Shown here in pieces: positions 23,299-30,756 of a DNA stretch of 30,756 nt; positions within the stretch are counted from its first letter, which is position 1, and each line of letters opens with the position of its first letter. The notes beneath the pieces are model-generated. The model saw nothing but the letters and a program-made list of their open reading frames with translations, did not search any database and was not told the origin of the DNA. Origin of the DNA: CAZYBU01 sp964645775. GTDB lineage: Bacteria > Spirochaetota > UBA4802 > UBA5550. The stretch covers positions 1 through 30,756 of the forward strand of contig CAZYBU010000036.1 of the NCBI GenBank assembly GCA_964645775.1. Direction: 5' to 3'. Both the position numbers and the translations under genes were made by a program.

Positions 23299-24645
23299 TT
23301 GAATTTCATCTACGGCGGAATATTCATACTCTACGCGCTGGTACTTCTCGGTTTCGGTGTATACGACAGCCGCAGGGTGAAGGACTTTTCCGATTACGTT
23401 GTGGCCGGCCGCAGCCGGGGGAGCATCATGGTGGCCGCTTCGTTGCTTGCAACCGTGGTGGGCGCATCGGCCACCATGGGTGTGGTTTCACTGGCCGGCC
23501 AGGCGGGTCTGCCCGCCTTCTGGTGGCTGGGAAGCGGGGCGCTGTTCCTCTTTCTCTCGTCCCGGCTTATCGGAGGCATGCTATCCGGCATGGGTGTCTT
23601 TACCCTGCCCCATCTGGCCGAACGTCTCTTCGGAGGAAAGATATACAGACTCATCGCACTCCTGATCGTCATCGGCTGGAGCGGTATCGTGGCGGCCCAG
23701 TTCGTGGCAGGGGCGAAAATCGTGGCCACCTTTACCGGTCTCACCTATTCCCTTTCCCTTCTCCTGGTGGTGCTCCTTATCGTCCTCTACACTATCCTGG
23801 GAGGACAGCTTTCCATCTTTCGGACAGACCTTATTCAGGCCCTTATACTCTTCGGCGGGATATTCCTCACCCTGATACTGCTTCTGAATCAGGCTCCGGC
23901 ACTGGAAGAGTTCCCAACTCTGGCAGGCGCCATGGAGTCCTTTCCCCTCTCCCGGTGGGCCTATTTTACCTTTATCGTGGGGAGCGCCTTCTTCGTGGGA
24001 CCCGATATCTTCAGCCGTTTCTACAGCGCCCGAAGTCCCCGCTCGGCCAGGGTTGGCGGCACACTGGCGGCCGGAAGTCTCCTTCTTTTCAGCGGCATGA
24101 TAACCCTCATAGGTGTCTGGGGAAACAGCAACCTGCCTGGCGTGGAAGGGGACAGGCTCCTGACCGTCATACTGGCGGAACACCTTCCCCCCGTTCTGGG
24201 CCTGCTCCTGGCCCTGGGCCTCTTCTCCGCCATCGTCTCTTCGGCCGACACCTGTCTCATGTCCGCGACATCCACCCTGGAGAACGACCTTGTCGGCCGC
24301 AGGGTGGTTAAAGAGAACCGTCTTCTGGTCCTGGTCCTGGGCGGGGCGGCGGGAGTCATCGCTTACCTGCGGCCGGGAATCATTCCGAACCTCATGCTGG
24401 CCTACAATCTCTTCTCCTGCGGAGCCATACCTCCCATGGCCATGGCCCTCCTCAGGTTGAGGTTCCGTGAGAAAGATGATTTCCCCCTTCTCCATCCCCT
24501 TGCCGCGGGACTGGCCGTTATAACAGGAGGAAGTCTCGGCATGGCCTCGTCCATCCTGCATAACGATCTGCTGGCCCTGGCCGGCTTTACCCTCTCACTC
24601 CTCTTTTCCCTGGCCGGTATTTTCATCCTGCGTAAAAAATCTTAA
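23299..24645 (+). CDS. Sodium:solute symporter (SSS family)
   Basis: A 448-aa integral membrane transporter with about 12 to 13 hydrophobic helices. Conserved SSS elements are present: DFSDYVVAGRSRG (N-terminal), ATVVGASATMG (sodium-binding region of the first core helix), and SSADTCLMSATSTLENDL, the signature near the eighth core helix. It uses the sodium gradient to import a solute; proline, pantothenate, sugars and organic acids are all used by relatives, and the sequence alone does not choose. The start is a TTG at 23299 with GGGAG seven bases upstream; no better start is in frame. Length is a little short for the family. Confidence 0.9.
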   Translation: MNFIYGGIFILYALVLLGFGVYDSRRVKDFSDYVVAGRSRGSIMVAASLLATVVGASATMGVVSLAGQAGLPAFWWLGSGALFLFLSSRLIGGMLSGMGVFTLPHLAERLFGGKIYRLIALLIVIGWSGIVAAQFVAGAKIVATFTGLTYSLSLLLVVLLIVLYTILGGQLSIFRTDLIQALILFGGIFLTLILLLNQAPALEEFPTLAGAMESFPLSRWAYFTFIVGSAFFVGPDIFSRFYSARSPRSARVGGTLAAGSLLLFSGMITLIGVWGNSNLPGVEGDRLLTVILAEHLPPVLGLLLALGLFSAIVSSADTCLMSATSTLENDLVGRRVVKENRLLVLVLGGAAGVIAYLRPGIIPNLMLAYNLFSCGAIPPMAMALLRLRFREKDDFPLLHPLAAGLAVITGGSLGMASSILHNDLLALAGFTLSLLFSLAGIFILRKKS

Positions 24646-24656
24646 CATTTCATGAA

Positions 24657-24673
24657 AGCCGGCCCTGCCGGTT
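24657..24673 (+). terminator. Weak hairpin after the symporter gene
   Basis: AGCCGGC (24657-24663), a 3-base loop and GCCGGTT (24667-24673) form a 7-bp stem with one G-T pair, 12 bases after the symporter stop. No T-tract follows, so termination is doubtful. Confidence 0.3.
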
Positions 24674-24884
24674 GAAAAAAGCATTGCAGATCCCGGCGGT
24701 TATGATACAAATTAACCGTTCCGGTATACTATAATATTCATAATCAGTATCTCGTCCGAAAAGATACTTTTAGATGAAAATGAATCGATATCTCAGCCTC
24801 CCGGGGCTGCGGGGATATAAGAGTTTTTAAGCAAATGACGTTAACGGATACACGCTGATTTAAAATATAACCTGGAGGAACTGC

Positions 24885-26678
24885 ATGGAAACAACTCATC
24901 TTTCGGACATGATGTTCCGGGCCTGCGAGACCCACGGACCCGGTGAAGCTCTCAAATGGAAGGAAGGAGATACATGGATGTCCTACTCCTACAGCGAGGT
25001 GGCAACACTGGTGGAAACAATCGGCCTGGGGCTTCTTGCCTCGGGAGTGGAGAAGGGAAACCCCATCGGTATCTTTTCCCAGAACTCCCAGCGTTGGGTG
25101 CTGAGTGATTACGCTTCCCTCATGCTTCGTTGTCCCACCATACCGATCTACGCCACGAATACCGCTGCCCAGGCCGCCTATATCATCAACGACGCCGCTA
25201 TCAAGGTCCTTTTCGTGGGTGACACTGAACAGTATGACCGTATCCTCTCCTTATGGGACGAATTACGTGACCTCCAGCTTGTCGTCACACTCGATCCTTC
25301 CATGGAGAAGAAGAACGACCGTACCATTACACTGGAAGAACTTATGGAACGGGGTAACGACGCCTCCCTGAAGGAGAAGCTTGAATCGATCCGGTCCGAA
25401 AGTGATCCTGATTCCCTGGCCACCCTGATCTATACCTCGGGTACAACAGGCAATCCCAAGGGGGTTATGCTCTCCCACGGGAATTTTTTCCACCAGTTCC
25501 GGTGTCTCGGGGATTACTTTGACGTGACTCCCGACGACCGCTCCCTCTGCTTTCTCCCTTTAAGCCACGTCTATGAACGAAGCTGGAGTTATTACGCGTT
25601 TCACAGCGGCACGACGAACCATTACTTCCCGGATCCGAAACAGATCGTAGAATACCTCCAGGAGGTGAAGCCCACGGTCATGGTAAGCGTTCCCCGGCTC
25701 TACGAGAAGGTCTACTCCACGGTAACTTCTCAGCTTGAGAGCGCAAGTTCAATCAAGAAGGGCCTCTTTAACTGGGCCGTGAAAACCGGCCTAAAATACC
25801 AGCTAAAATCGAGGAGAGGGAGGTTCACCGGCCCCTTCCTGTCCCTCTCCTACTCTCTGGCGGACCGGCTTGTCCTGGGGAAGATACGGAATGCAGTGGG
25901 CGGTCCCAAGAACTTCTTCTCCGCCGGGGGCGCTCCCCTTTCCCGGGAGATCGAGGAGTTCTTCCTCTCCGCTGACCTTCTGATCTGCCAGGGATACGGC
26001 CTGACCGAGACCTCCCCGATGGTCTCCTTCAATGCCCCTCCCGCCTTTAAGTTCGGGACCGTGGGCAGGCCGGTGCCCGAGGTGGATGTTCGTATAACGG
26101 ACGAGGGTGAAATCACGGTAAAGGGACCCAATGTTATGATAGGTTACCATAACCGGCCCGATGAGACTGCCGAGGTCCTCCGGGACGGCTGGTTCCATAC
26201 CGGGGACATCGGGTTTATCGACGATGATGGATACCTGGTCATCACGGACAGGATAAAGGACCTCATAATAACGGCCGGGGGGAAGAATATCGCGCCCCAG
26301 AACATAGAGACCGAGATCGGCAAGGACCATTATATCGAACAGATGGCCGTAATCGGGGACAGGCGGCCCTATGTGGTTGCCCTGATCGTTCCCTCCTTCC
26401 TCTCACTGGAGGAGTACGCCCGCGGGAAGGGTATCGAGTTCTCGACCCGGGAAGAGCTGGTGAATCATCCGGACATCCAGGCTTTCTACCGGTCCCGCAT
26501 CGATAAATCGAAGGACAAACTGGCCCGTTTCGAGCAGATCAAGAGATTCACGCTCATCCCCAACGAGTTCACTCAGGAGGGAGGAGAACTGACTCCAACC
26601 CTTAAAATCAAACGTAAGTTAGTTCAGGAGAAGTATGAAGACCTGATCGAAAAGATGTATGCCGGGTCCGGGGAATAG
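24885..26678 (+). CDS. Long-chain acyl-CoA synthetase (AMP-forming)
   Basis: A 597-aa enzyme of the ANL superfamily that activates a fatty acid with ATP and joins it to CoA. Motifs: YTSGTTGNPKGVMLSH (ATP-binding P-loop, about 182-197), FFSAGGAPLSREIEEF, GYGLTETSPMVS, GWFHTGDIGFIDDDGYL, DLIITAGGKNIAPQNIE and a C-terminal ELTPTLKIKRK with the catalytic Lys. The long linker and order match the long-chain (FadD15/ACSL-like) branch rather than acetyl-CoA synthetase. There is no signal peptide; it is probably cytoplasmic, membrane-associated. GGAGG lies six bases before the ATG. The 3' end meets the convergent glycosyltransferase gene without a gap. No other fatty-acid gene is nearby. Confidence 0.93.
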   Translation: METTHLSDMMFRACETHGPGEALKWKEGDTWMSYSYSEVATLVETIGLGLLASGVEKGNPIGIFSQNSQRWVLSDYASLMLRCPTIPIYATNTAAQAAYIINDAAIKVLFVGDTEQYDRILSLWDELRDLQLVVTLDPSMEKKNDRTITLEELMERGNDASLKEKLESIRSESDPDSLATLIYTSGTTGNPKGVMLSHGNFFHQFRCLGDYFDVTPDDRSLCFLPLSHVYERSWSYYAFHSGTTNHYFPDPKQIVEYLQEVKPTVMVSVPRLYEKVYSTVTSQLESASSIKKGLFNWAVKTGLKYQLKSRRGRFTGPFLSLSYSLADRLVLGKIRNAVGGPKNFFSAGGAPLSREIEEFFLSADLLICQGYGLTETSPMVSFNAPPAFKFGTVGRPVPEVDVRITDEGEITVKGPNVMIGYHNRPDETAEVLRDGWFHTGDIGFIDDDGYLVITDRIKDLIITAGGKNIAPQNIETEIGKDHYIEQMAVIGDRRPYVVALIVPSFLSLEEYARGKGIEFSTREELVNHPDIQAFYRSRIDKSKDKLARFEQIKRFTLIPNEFTQEGGELTPTLKIKRKLVQEKYEDLIEKMYAGSGE

Positions 26679-27764
26679 TTACCCTTCCAGATCCCGGATC
26701 AGTTCATCAACGCGGCGGGCCGTCTCATCAAAAGTAAAGAGGGAGGCCCGCCGTTCTCCTCTCACTTTCATATCGCTTCTCAACCCGGTATCATCCAGGA
26801 GAGTCATCATTCCTTCAGCGATACTATCAGGGTCTTCCGGGTCGCAGTAGAGGGCCGCGTCGCCGCAGACCTCCGGTATACTTGCCCTCTTTGCCGCCAC
26901 GACAGGTGTTCCGCAGGCCATGGCCTCCAGGGGCGGCAGGCCGAAGCCCTCGTAGAGGGATGGAAAGACAAAAATTTCCGCGGCCCGGTAGAGGTTGATC
27001 ACCTCCCGGTCATCCAGGTATCCGGGCAGGATCACCCGTCCCGGCCCACGGACATCTTCCAGGTCAAGCCCGGCGTCCCGGAAGGCCTGGTAGCTTCCTC
27101 CAACTATGACCAGGTCCAGCTCACGGTTTGTCCCTCCCGCAAGAGTGCCGTAGGCCTCCAGCAGTTTACGAAAATTCTTTCTCGGTTCAAGAGATCCCAG
27201 TCCCAGGATAAAAGGACGGTCGATCCCTTTAAATCGCAGCAGTTCCCTGTCCGGTTCCCCGGGTGTAAAGCTCTCCTTGGCCGCCCCGTGGATCACCGTA
27301 ATTTTCTCTTCCGGAATGTTCAGGTGTCTGACGATCTCTTCTTTTGAGAACTCGCTTACCGTTATGATATGACGGGAGTTACGGGCCGACCGGCCGAAGA
27401 GGAGCCTGTACAGCATGGCGTAGGACCGGGAAAACCACTCCGGGTGGGGCAGAAAGGCGACGTCGTGGATGGTCTGCACCTTGTTACCGTAGAAAACGGG
27501 GCCGATACCGGAGAAGCTCACCAGAAGGGGTTCCCCTTCCCCGCGGCACCGAAGGGGCAGGGTCACCTGCTCCCATGGGTGTCCCTGAAAAGGGGAGAGC
27601 ACGTCAGCCTCCAGTTCAAGGGCCGCGTCCACCAGTTCGATCCGGGAGGGGGCGAACACAGACGCGCGGGGCCGAAAACGTTTAAGACGAAGGGAGACTT
27701 CCAGGGCGTATCTCTGGATACCGGTTATCTTCTGTGAGAGAAACCGTCCGTTGATGGCGATCAT
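26679..27764 (-). CDS. GT4 glycosyltransferase
   Basis: A 361-aa GT-B enzyme of family 4. The N-terminal domain begins INGRFLSQKITGIQRYALEV, where the TGIQR loop is the acceptor-side glycine loop of mannosyltransferase-like GT4 members. The C-terminal donor domain has FILGLGSLEPRKNFRKLLEAY, then EGFGLPPLEAMACGTPV, the EX7E motif whose glutamates contact the nucleotide sugar. It should add a sugar to a lipid-linked glycan at the inner membrane face. Its ATG overlaps the stop of the HAD fragment (ATGA), so translation depends on that remnant. It is the last gene of the minus-strand polysaccharide cluster. Confidence 0.9.
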   Translation of the reverse strand: MIAINGRFLSQKITGIQRYALEVSLRLKRFRPRASVFAPSRIELVDAALELEADVLSPFQGHPWEQVTLPLRCRGEGEPLLVSFSGIGPVFYGNKVQTIHDVAFLPHPEWFSRSYAMLYRLLFGRSARNSRHIITVSEFSKEEIVRHLNIPEEKITVIHGAAKESFTPGEPDRELLRFKGIDRPFILGLGSLEPRKNFRKLLEAYGTLAGGTNRELDLVIVGGSYQAFRDAGLDLEDVRGPGRVILPGYLDDREVINLYRAAEIFVFPSLYEGFGLPPLEAMACGTPVVAAKRASIPEVCGDAALYCDPEDPDSIAEGMMTLLDDTGLRSDMKVRGERRASLFTFDETARRVDELIRDLEG

Positions 27765-27925
27765 AGTCTTCTCTCTTTCGGGGCAGGATGGAGCACCCGG
27801 TCATGACAGGTCTGGCAGGTCTCAAAAAGACCTTCGATAAATTCTACATCCTCAACCCGGTAGAGATATACCTTTTCGCGGTTAACCACCCCGTCCCGGT
27901 CGAGAAAGAGGGCCGGTCTACTCAT
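27761..27925 (-). pseudogene. Truncated GmhB-like HAD phosphatase fragment
   Basis: An ATG at 27925 with GGAGAGG upstream begins MSRPALFLDRDGVVN, the motif-I region of D-glycero-D-manno-heptose-bisphosphate phosphatase (GmhB), with LYRVEDVEFIEG following as in full-length members. After about 40 residues the match ends, and a short unrelated tail stops at 27761, overlapping the next ATG. Full-length GmhB is about 180 aa and needs three more HAD motifs, so this 54-aa product cannot be an active phosphatase. No other frame restores it, which points to an internal deletion rather than a single-base error. Retention of the start signal may serve to couple translation to the next gene. Confidence 0.7.
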
Positions 27926-27989
27926 TGTACACCTCTCCGGATAGCCGTCACGGTAAATCCCGCAATGGTTACGACGGAAAAGAAGAGTG

Positions 27990-29069
27990 TCAATCGAATT
28001 TGCTCTCACCTTCCTTCCGTTCAGACTCCTCCTCGTACTTCTCGATGATCCGTTCCGCCGAGTTGAGCAGGTAGAGGGAGAGAAAGACGAGCATTACCAC
28101 CAGAAGAAAAAGAATCAGGGTCAGCTTCGGCGTGATATAGAGTAACAGAACCGACAGGAGACCGAGAATGATGGTATAACTGTAAATAATAAAAAGAATC
28201 CCCTTCTGGGAAAATCCGAGAGAGATGAGCCTGTGATGCAGGTGGTTCTTGTCCGCGAGGAAGATATTATACCCCAGGCGGTATCGCTTGATCATGACAG
28301 AAAGGATATCATAAATCGGGACCAGAAGCAGGATAAGGGGTATTAAAAATATTGTGGCCACGGCCGATTTCTTAATGTCCATCAGTGAGATGGTTGAATA
28401 CATGAATCCGAGGAGATAGGCGCCGCCGTCTCCCATGAATATCTTCGCGGGAGGAAAATTGAAGAGATAAAATCCCACGATGGAACCCGCCAGGCAGGCG
28501 GCGATGGTCATGACCATCGGATTGTTCTGTATCGAGGCGATGACGAAGATAAAGATCGTTGCCAGGAGGACGACACCCGAGGCCAGGCCATCCATGCCAT
28601 CCAGGAGATTGATGGCGTTCATGAAACCTACAATCCAGATAATGGTCAGAACGTAAGACAGGTAACCGAAATGGATCACTCCAAAATCGAAAATGGTAAG
28701 GTAGGTAATATTCAGGCCGGACATGGCCACCAGGGAGGCGGCCACGACCTGGAGTATAAGCTTGAACCAGGCCCTGAAATTAACCAGGTCATCGATAAAG
28801 CCGGCGCTGAAGGCGACCACCAGTCCCAGGGTATAGGTGGTCGCGTTAAAACGGGTTCCCTCTCCCCCAAGCACGAATATATGGAAAGCCACTATGAAAC
28901 CGAGGAATATGGCCAGGCCGCCCAGGCGGCTTATCGGCTTTGTGTGGATCTTCCGGTCCGACATTGTGTCAAAGAGCTTTAACCGGCGGGAAAGATATAT
29001 AATGACTGGTATGGCCGCAAGGGAAATTATAAAGGAGATTCCGGCGGGATACAGGAACTCAATCAGCAT
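27990..29069 (-). CDS. WecA/TagO-type polyprenyl-phosphate sugar-1-P transferase
   Basis: A 359-aa membrane enzyme with about 10 to 11 helices that transfers a HexNAc-1-phosphate from a UDP sugar to undecaprenyl phosphate, the first step of many surface glycans. Conserved motifs: FSAGFIDDL (the DD pair), NAINLLDGMDGLA, FPPAKIFMGDGGAYLLG and DKNHLHHRL, the last being the cytoplasmic His-rich loop of this family. The C-terminal tail is charged. MraY is less likely, because there are no cell-wall genes around it and the His-loop is of the WecA/TagO form. The ATG has AAGGA upstream. Confidence 0.93.
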   Translation of the reverse strand: MLIEFLYPAGISFIISLAAIPVIIYLSRRLKLFDTMSDRKIHTKPISRLGGLAIFLGFIVAFHIFVLGGEGTRFNATTYTLGLVVAFSAGFIDDLVNFRAWFKLILQVVAASLVAMSGLNITYLTIFDFGVIHFGYLSYVLTIIWIVGFMNAINLLDGMDGLASGVVLLATIFIFVIASIQNNPMVMTIAACLAGSIVGFYLFNFPPAKIFMGDGGAYLLGFMYSTISLMDIKKSAVATIFLIPLILLLVPIYDILSVMIKRYRLGYNIFLADKNHLHHRLISLGFSQKGILFIIYSYTIILGLLSVLLLYITPKLTLILFLLVVMLVFLSLYLLNSAERIIEKYEEESERKEGESKFD

Positions 29070-29152
29070 GTCAGGATCCTTTATACAGATGATCAGTCAA
29101 ACTAATACTTCCGGCGAGTCAGGTTGAACCGGCACAGGGTAATTATCAACCA

Positions 29153-30280
29153 CTATTTGGGAAGGAGACTCCGGAAGGTTTCGGCGAACCGGTCCATGGC
29201 CGGTCCATGAGCGTATCTTGTTTCCACGTGTTCCCTGGCGGCATCCTGCATGGCCGCGTACCCGGCCTCTTCACAGATAAACCTGATGGCTCCGGCGAGG
29301 CTCTCAGGATCGGCTACGGGGACCACCCGTCCGGTCCGGCCATCGATGTTCACCAGGGGTACGCCGGAACCGGGAATATCCGTGGAGACAACGGGCGTGC
29401 CGCAGGCCATGGCCTCCAGCTGGACCACGCCGAACATTTCACTCTTATGAGTGGATGGCAGGCAGAAGACCCGGGCCGCCCGGTACCAGGCGGAGAGGTC
29501 CTCGTTCGGTATCCTTCCGGCAAGGGTTACCCTCGTTTCCAGACCGGCTTCTTTTATTCGGCCTTCCAGCTCTTCCTTCAGGGGACCGGAACCACCGATA
29601 ACTATCCGGTAATCATCAGAAAGATACCGGGCCGCTTCAATGAGATGGTGAAAGCCTTTGTAGTAGATCAGGCGGCCCAGGGTAAAGACCAGGTGCTTTT
29701 CCCTGAAATTTTCCTGCAATTTTCCGTAGAGGTCGTGATTCATTCGGTCTTCAGAAAGGCGGCCCGCGTCAAAAGGATAGGGAATGACGACTCCCTTTCC
29801 CTGGAAGAGATGAGCGTACTTCGAGGCCCTCAGGTGATTCTCCGTGAATCCGATAACAAGGTCCGCCCGTTTAATCAGCCATTTCAGCAGGGGTTCATAA
29901 AAAAAAAGGATAATCTTCTGTTTAATAATATCGGAGTGCCAGAAAAGGATAAGGGGACGTTTCGGGCGCACCAGGAAGAGTGCCAGGTTTGCCAGGGGAT
30001 TAGGAAGGTGAACCAGGAGAGCGTCGTACTCCTTCCATTTTCGGGCCAGGATAGTCATGTACTGCAGCGAAAGAGGCGTGGAAAAAACTTCAATGAGACG
30101 GGAAGCCCGGAATATTCTGTATCCTGGTCCTTCCTCTTCCGAGTAGTTCATCCTGTCATTAAAACAGAGAACATCGGGAGTGACATCCCGTTCCGGAATG
30201 GACCGGGCAAGGTCAAAGGTGGTCTGTTCCACCCCCCCGCTGTAAGGCGGAAAATATTTTCCCAGTTGTAAAAGTTTCAC
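29153..30280 (-). CDS. GT4 glycosyltransferase
   Basis: I start at the GTG at 30280, giving VKLLQLGKYFPPYSGGVEQ, the usual N-terminus of GT4 enzymes, rather than at the TTG at 30334; the product is 375 aa. The donor domain has FTLGRLIYYKGFHHLIEAA and EMFGVVQLEAMACGTPVVS with the EX7E pair. IPGSGVPLV follows. The ribosome site is weak. A TTGACA lies just upstream, but its -10 region would be nearly on the start codon, so a leaderless mRNA or another promoter is possible. Together with the WecA/TagO homologue and the other GT4 enzyme it extends a lipid-linked glycan. Confidence 0.88.
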   Translation of the reverse strand: MKLLQLGKYFPPYSGGVEQTTFDLARSIPERDVTPDVLCFNDRMNYSEEEGPGYRIFRASRLIEVFSTPLSLQYMTILARKWKEYDALLVHLPNPLANLALFLVRPKRPLILFWHSDIIKQKIILFFYEPLLKWLIKRADLVIGFTENHLRASKYAHLFQGKGVVIPYPFDAGRLSEDRMNHDLYGKLQENFREKHLVFTLGRLIYYKGFHHLIEAARYLSDDYRIVIGGSGPLKEELEGRIKEAGLETRVTLAGRIPNEDLSAWYRAARVFCLPSTHKSEMFGVVQLEAMACGTPVVSTDIPGSGVPLVNIDGRTGRVVPVADPESLAGAIRFICEEAGYAAMQDAAREHVETRYAHGPAMDRFAETFRSLLPK

Positions 30281-30361
30281 GATGTATCGATCCGGAAAGG
30301 GGTATCCTGACGCAGGACCGATAATTGTCAACAAAAAAGGGAGAGAGGTAATAGACTCTTT

Positions 30362-30691
30362 CTACGGTGTGATAAACCTGAATACCGTGATTAAAACCGT
30401 GATCATAGCAAAGCCGATAGTTACGAGGGCCGTAATCCGGGTAAATCCCTTCTCAAAGGATTCAAAACGCTTCTCAACCTGCTCAAATCCCTGTTTCATC
30501 AGCTCTCTCTGGGACTTCAGCTCTTCTTCCACGCGGACAATCCGTTCCCTTAATTCGAGGTCCCGTTCATGGAAGTGACGGGTAAAGGGGATATCAGCCA
30601 GCCAGTTGGGCAGGTTCCGCCGGACGTAGGTCCCGATCTGTAAAAGCTCTTCCTCTCGCAAGGTCATGTCACTACCCTTTTCATTCATCAT
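30362..30691 (-). CDS. Small coiled-coil protein with C-terminal membrane helix
   Basis: About 109 aa from the ATG at 30691, which has GGAGG 11 bases upstream (30703-30707 region); an ATG at 30667 with AAGGG is an equally good start. The N-terminal half includes ELLQIGTYVRRNLPNWL, the middle is a charged coiled coil (RIVRVEEELKSQRELMKQGFEQVEKRFESFEKGF), and a single hydrophobic helix ends the protein (ITALVTIGFAMITVLITVF). This form is common in small DUF1640-like membrane proteins. Anchored by the C-terminal helix, it faces the cytoplasm. It precedes the glycosyltransferase cluster on the same strand; a function is not assigned. Confidence 0.75.
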   Translation of the reverse strand: MMNEKGSDMTLREEELLQIGTYVRRNLPNWLADIPFTRHFHERDLELRERIVRVEEELKSQRELMKQGFEQVEKRFESFEKGFTRITALVTIGFAMITVLITVFRFITP

Positions 30692-30756
30692 AGCGTAACA
30701 CACCTCCCGGTCCCCGGGATTCCAGGAATAAAAACAGTAAAAAGTTGGTTCTTAAT

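Noticed and set aside
23295..24311. 338-aa frame overlapping the symporter
   Set aside because: Arg/Gly/Pro-rich with no hydrophobic helices; a shadow of the symporter frame.
8660..30309. Recurrent CAGGATAC sequence (8660, 8781, 22518, minus strand 30309 and others)
   Set aside because: Several copies lie inside genes as Gly-Tyr codons, so composition explains it better than a shared -10 element.

Overview
This window looks like part of the chromosome of a Gram-negative, probably spirochaete-like bacterium. That placement rests on style, not on a marker gene: several lipoproteins have relaxed lipoboxes (ankyrin, FecR and SGNH types), GC is moderate at roughly 50-55% by eye, and mobile elements are absent. 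Confidence in the phylum is only moderate. A 100-N scaffold gap at 14501-14600 inside a tandem repeat shows that the sequence is a draft or metagenomic scaffold.

Layout. (1) 1-5200, glycan hydrolysis: a 75-aa small protein, a GH13 oligo-1,6-glucosidase-type enzyme, a DUF459-like SGNH hydrolase lipoprotein, and a membrane-anchored GH79 enzyme strikingly like animal heparanase, with a frame-broken small membrane ORF upstream. (2) 5300-8800, envelope and regulatory genes: an ankyrin lipoprotein, a DksA/TraR-type zinc finger protein, a FecR-domain lipoprotein and a metallo-beta-lactamase-fold hydrolase. Three proteins between 292 and 7608 share a C-terminal DG...S.I..I motif that may be an Sm-like barrel. 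(3) 8800-14000: a HAMP-(KP)n-TPR membrane protein translationally overlapped with uvrC, then a coupled glycosyltransferase/radical-SAM pair on the minus strand. (4) 14000-18000: an orphan terminator hairpin; a coiled-coil protein with 42-bp repeats and a nuclease-like C-terminus; tRNA-Pro(GGG); a PTS EIIA-zinc-ribbon fusion coupled to an AhpD-like protein; and a PHP phosphoesterase coupled to an unknown gene. (5) 18200-22500: a ROK sugar kinase, then a tight three-gene respiratory operon of Rieske protein, short cytochrome b and a 12-heme cytochrome c. (6) 22500-26700: a protein with a histone-H1-like Lys/Ala-rich tail, a sodium:solute symporter and a long-chain acyl-CoA synthetase. (7) 26679-30691, minus strand, surface polysaccharide: a small coiled-coil/TM protein, a GT4 glycosyltransferase, a WecA/TagO-type polyprenyl-phosphate sugar-1-P transferase, a truncated GmhB-like HAD remnant and a second GT4 enzyme.

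How they may work together. The polyprenyl-phosphate transferase and the two GT4 enzymes would start and extend a lipid-linked glycan. The GH13, ROK kinase and symporter fit sugar or solute uptake and use. The Rieske/b/c operon would pass quinol electrons to a periplasmic multiheme carrier, implying respiration as well as fermentation. The least ordinary items are the Rieske-b-dodecaheme operon, the heparanase-like enzyme, the shared C-terminal motif, the EIIA-zinc-ribbon fusion and the expandable coiled-coil nuclease-like gene. None of the family calls was tested by a database search.
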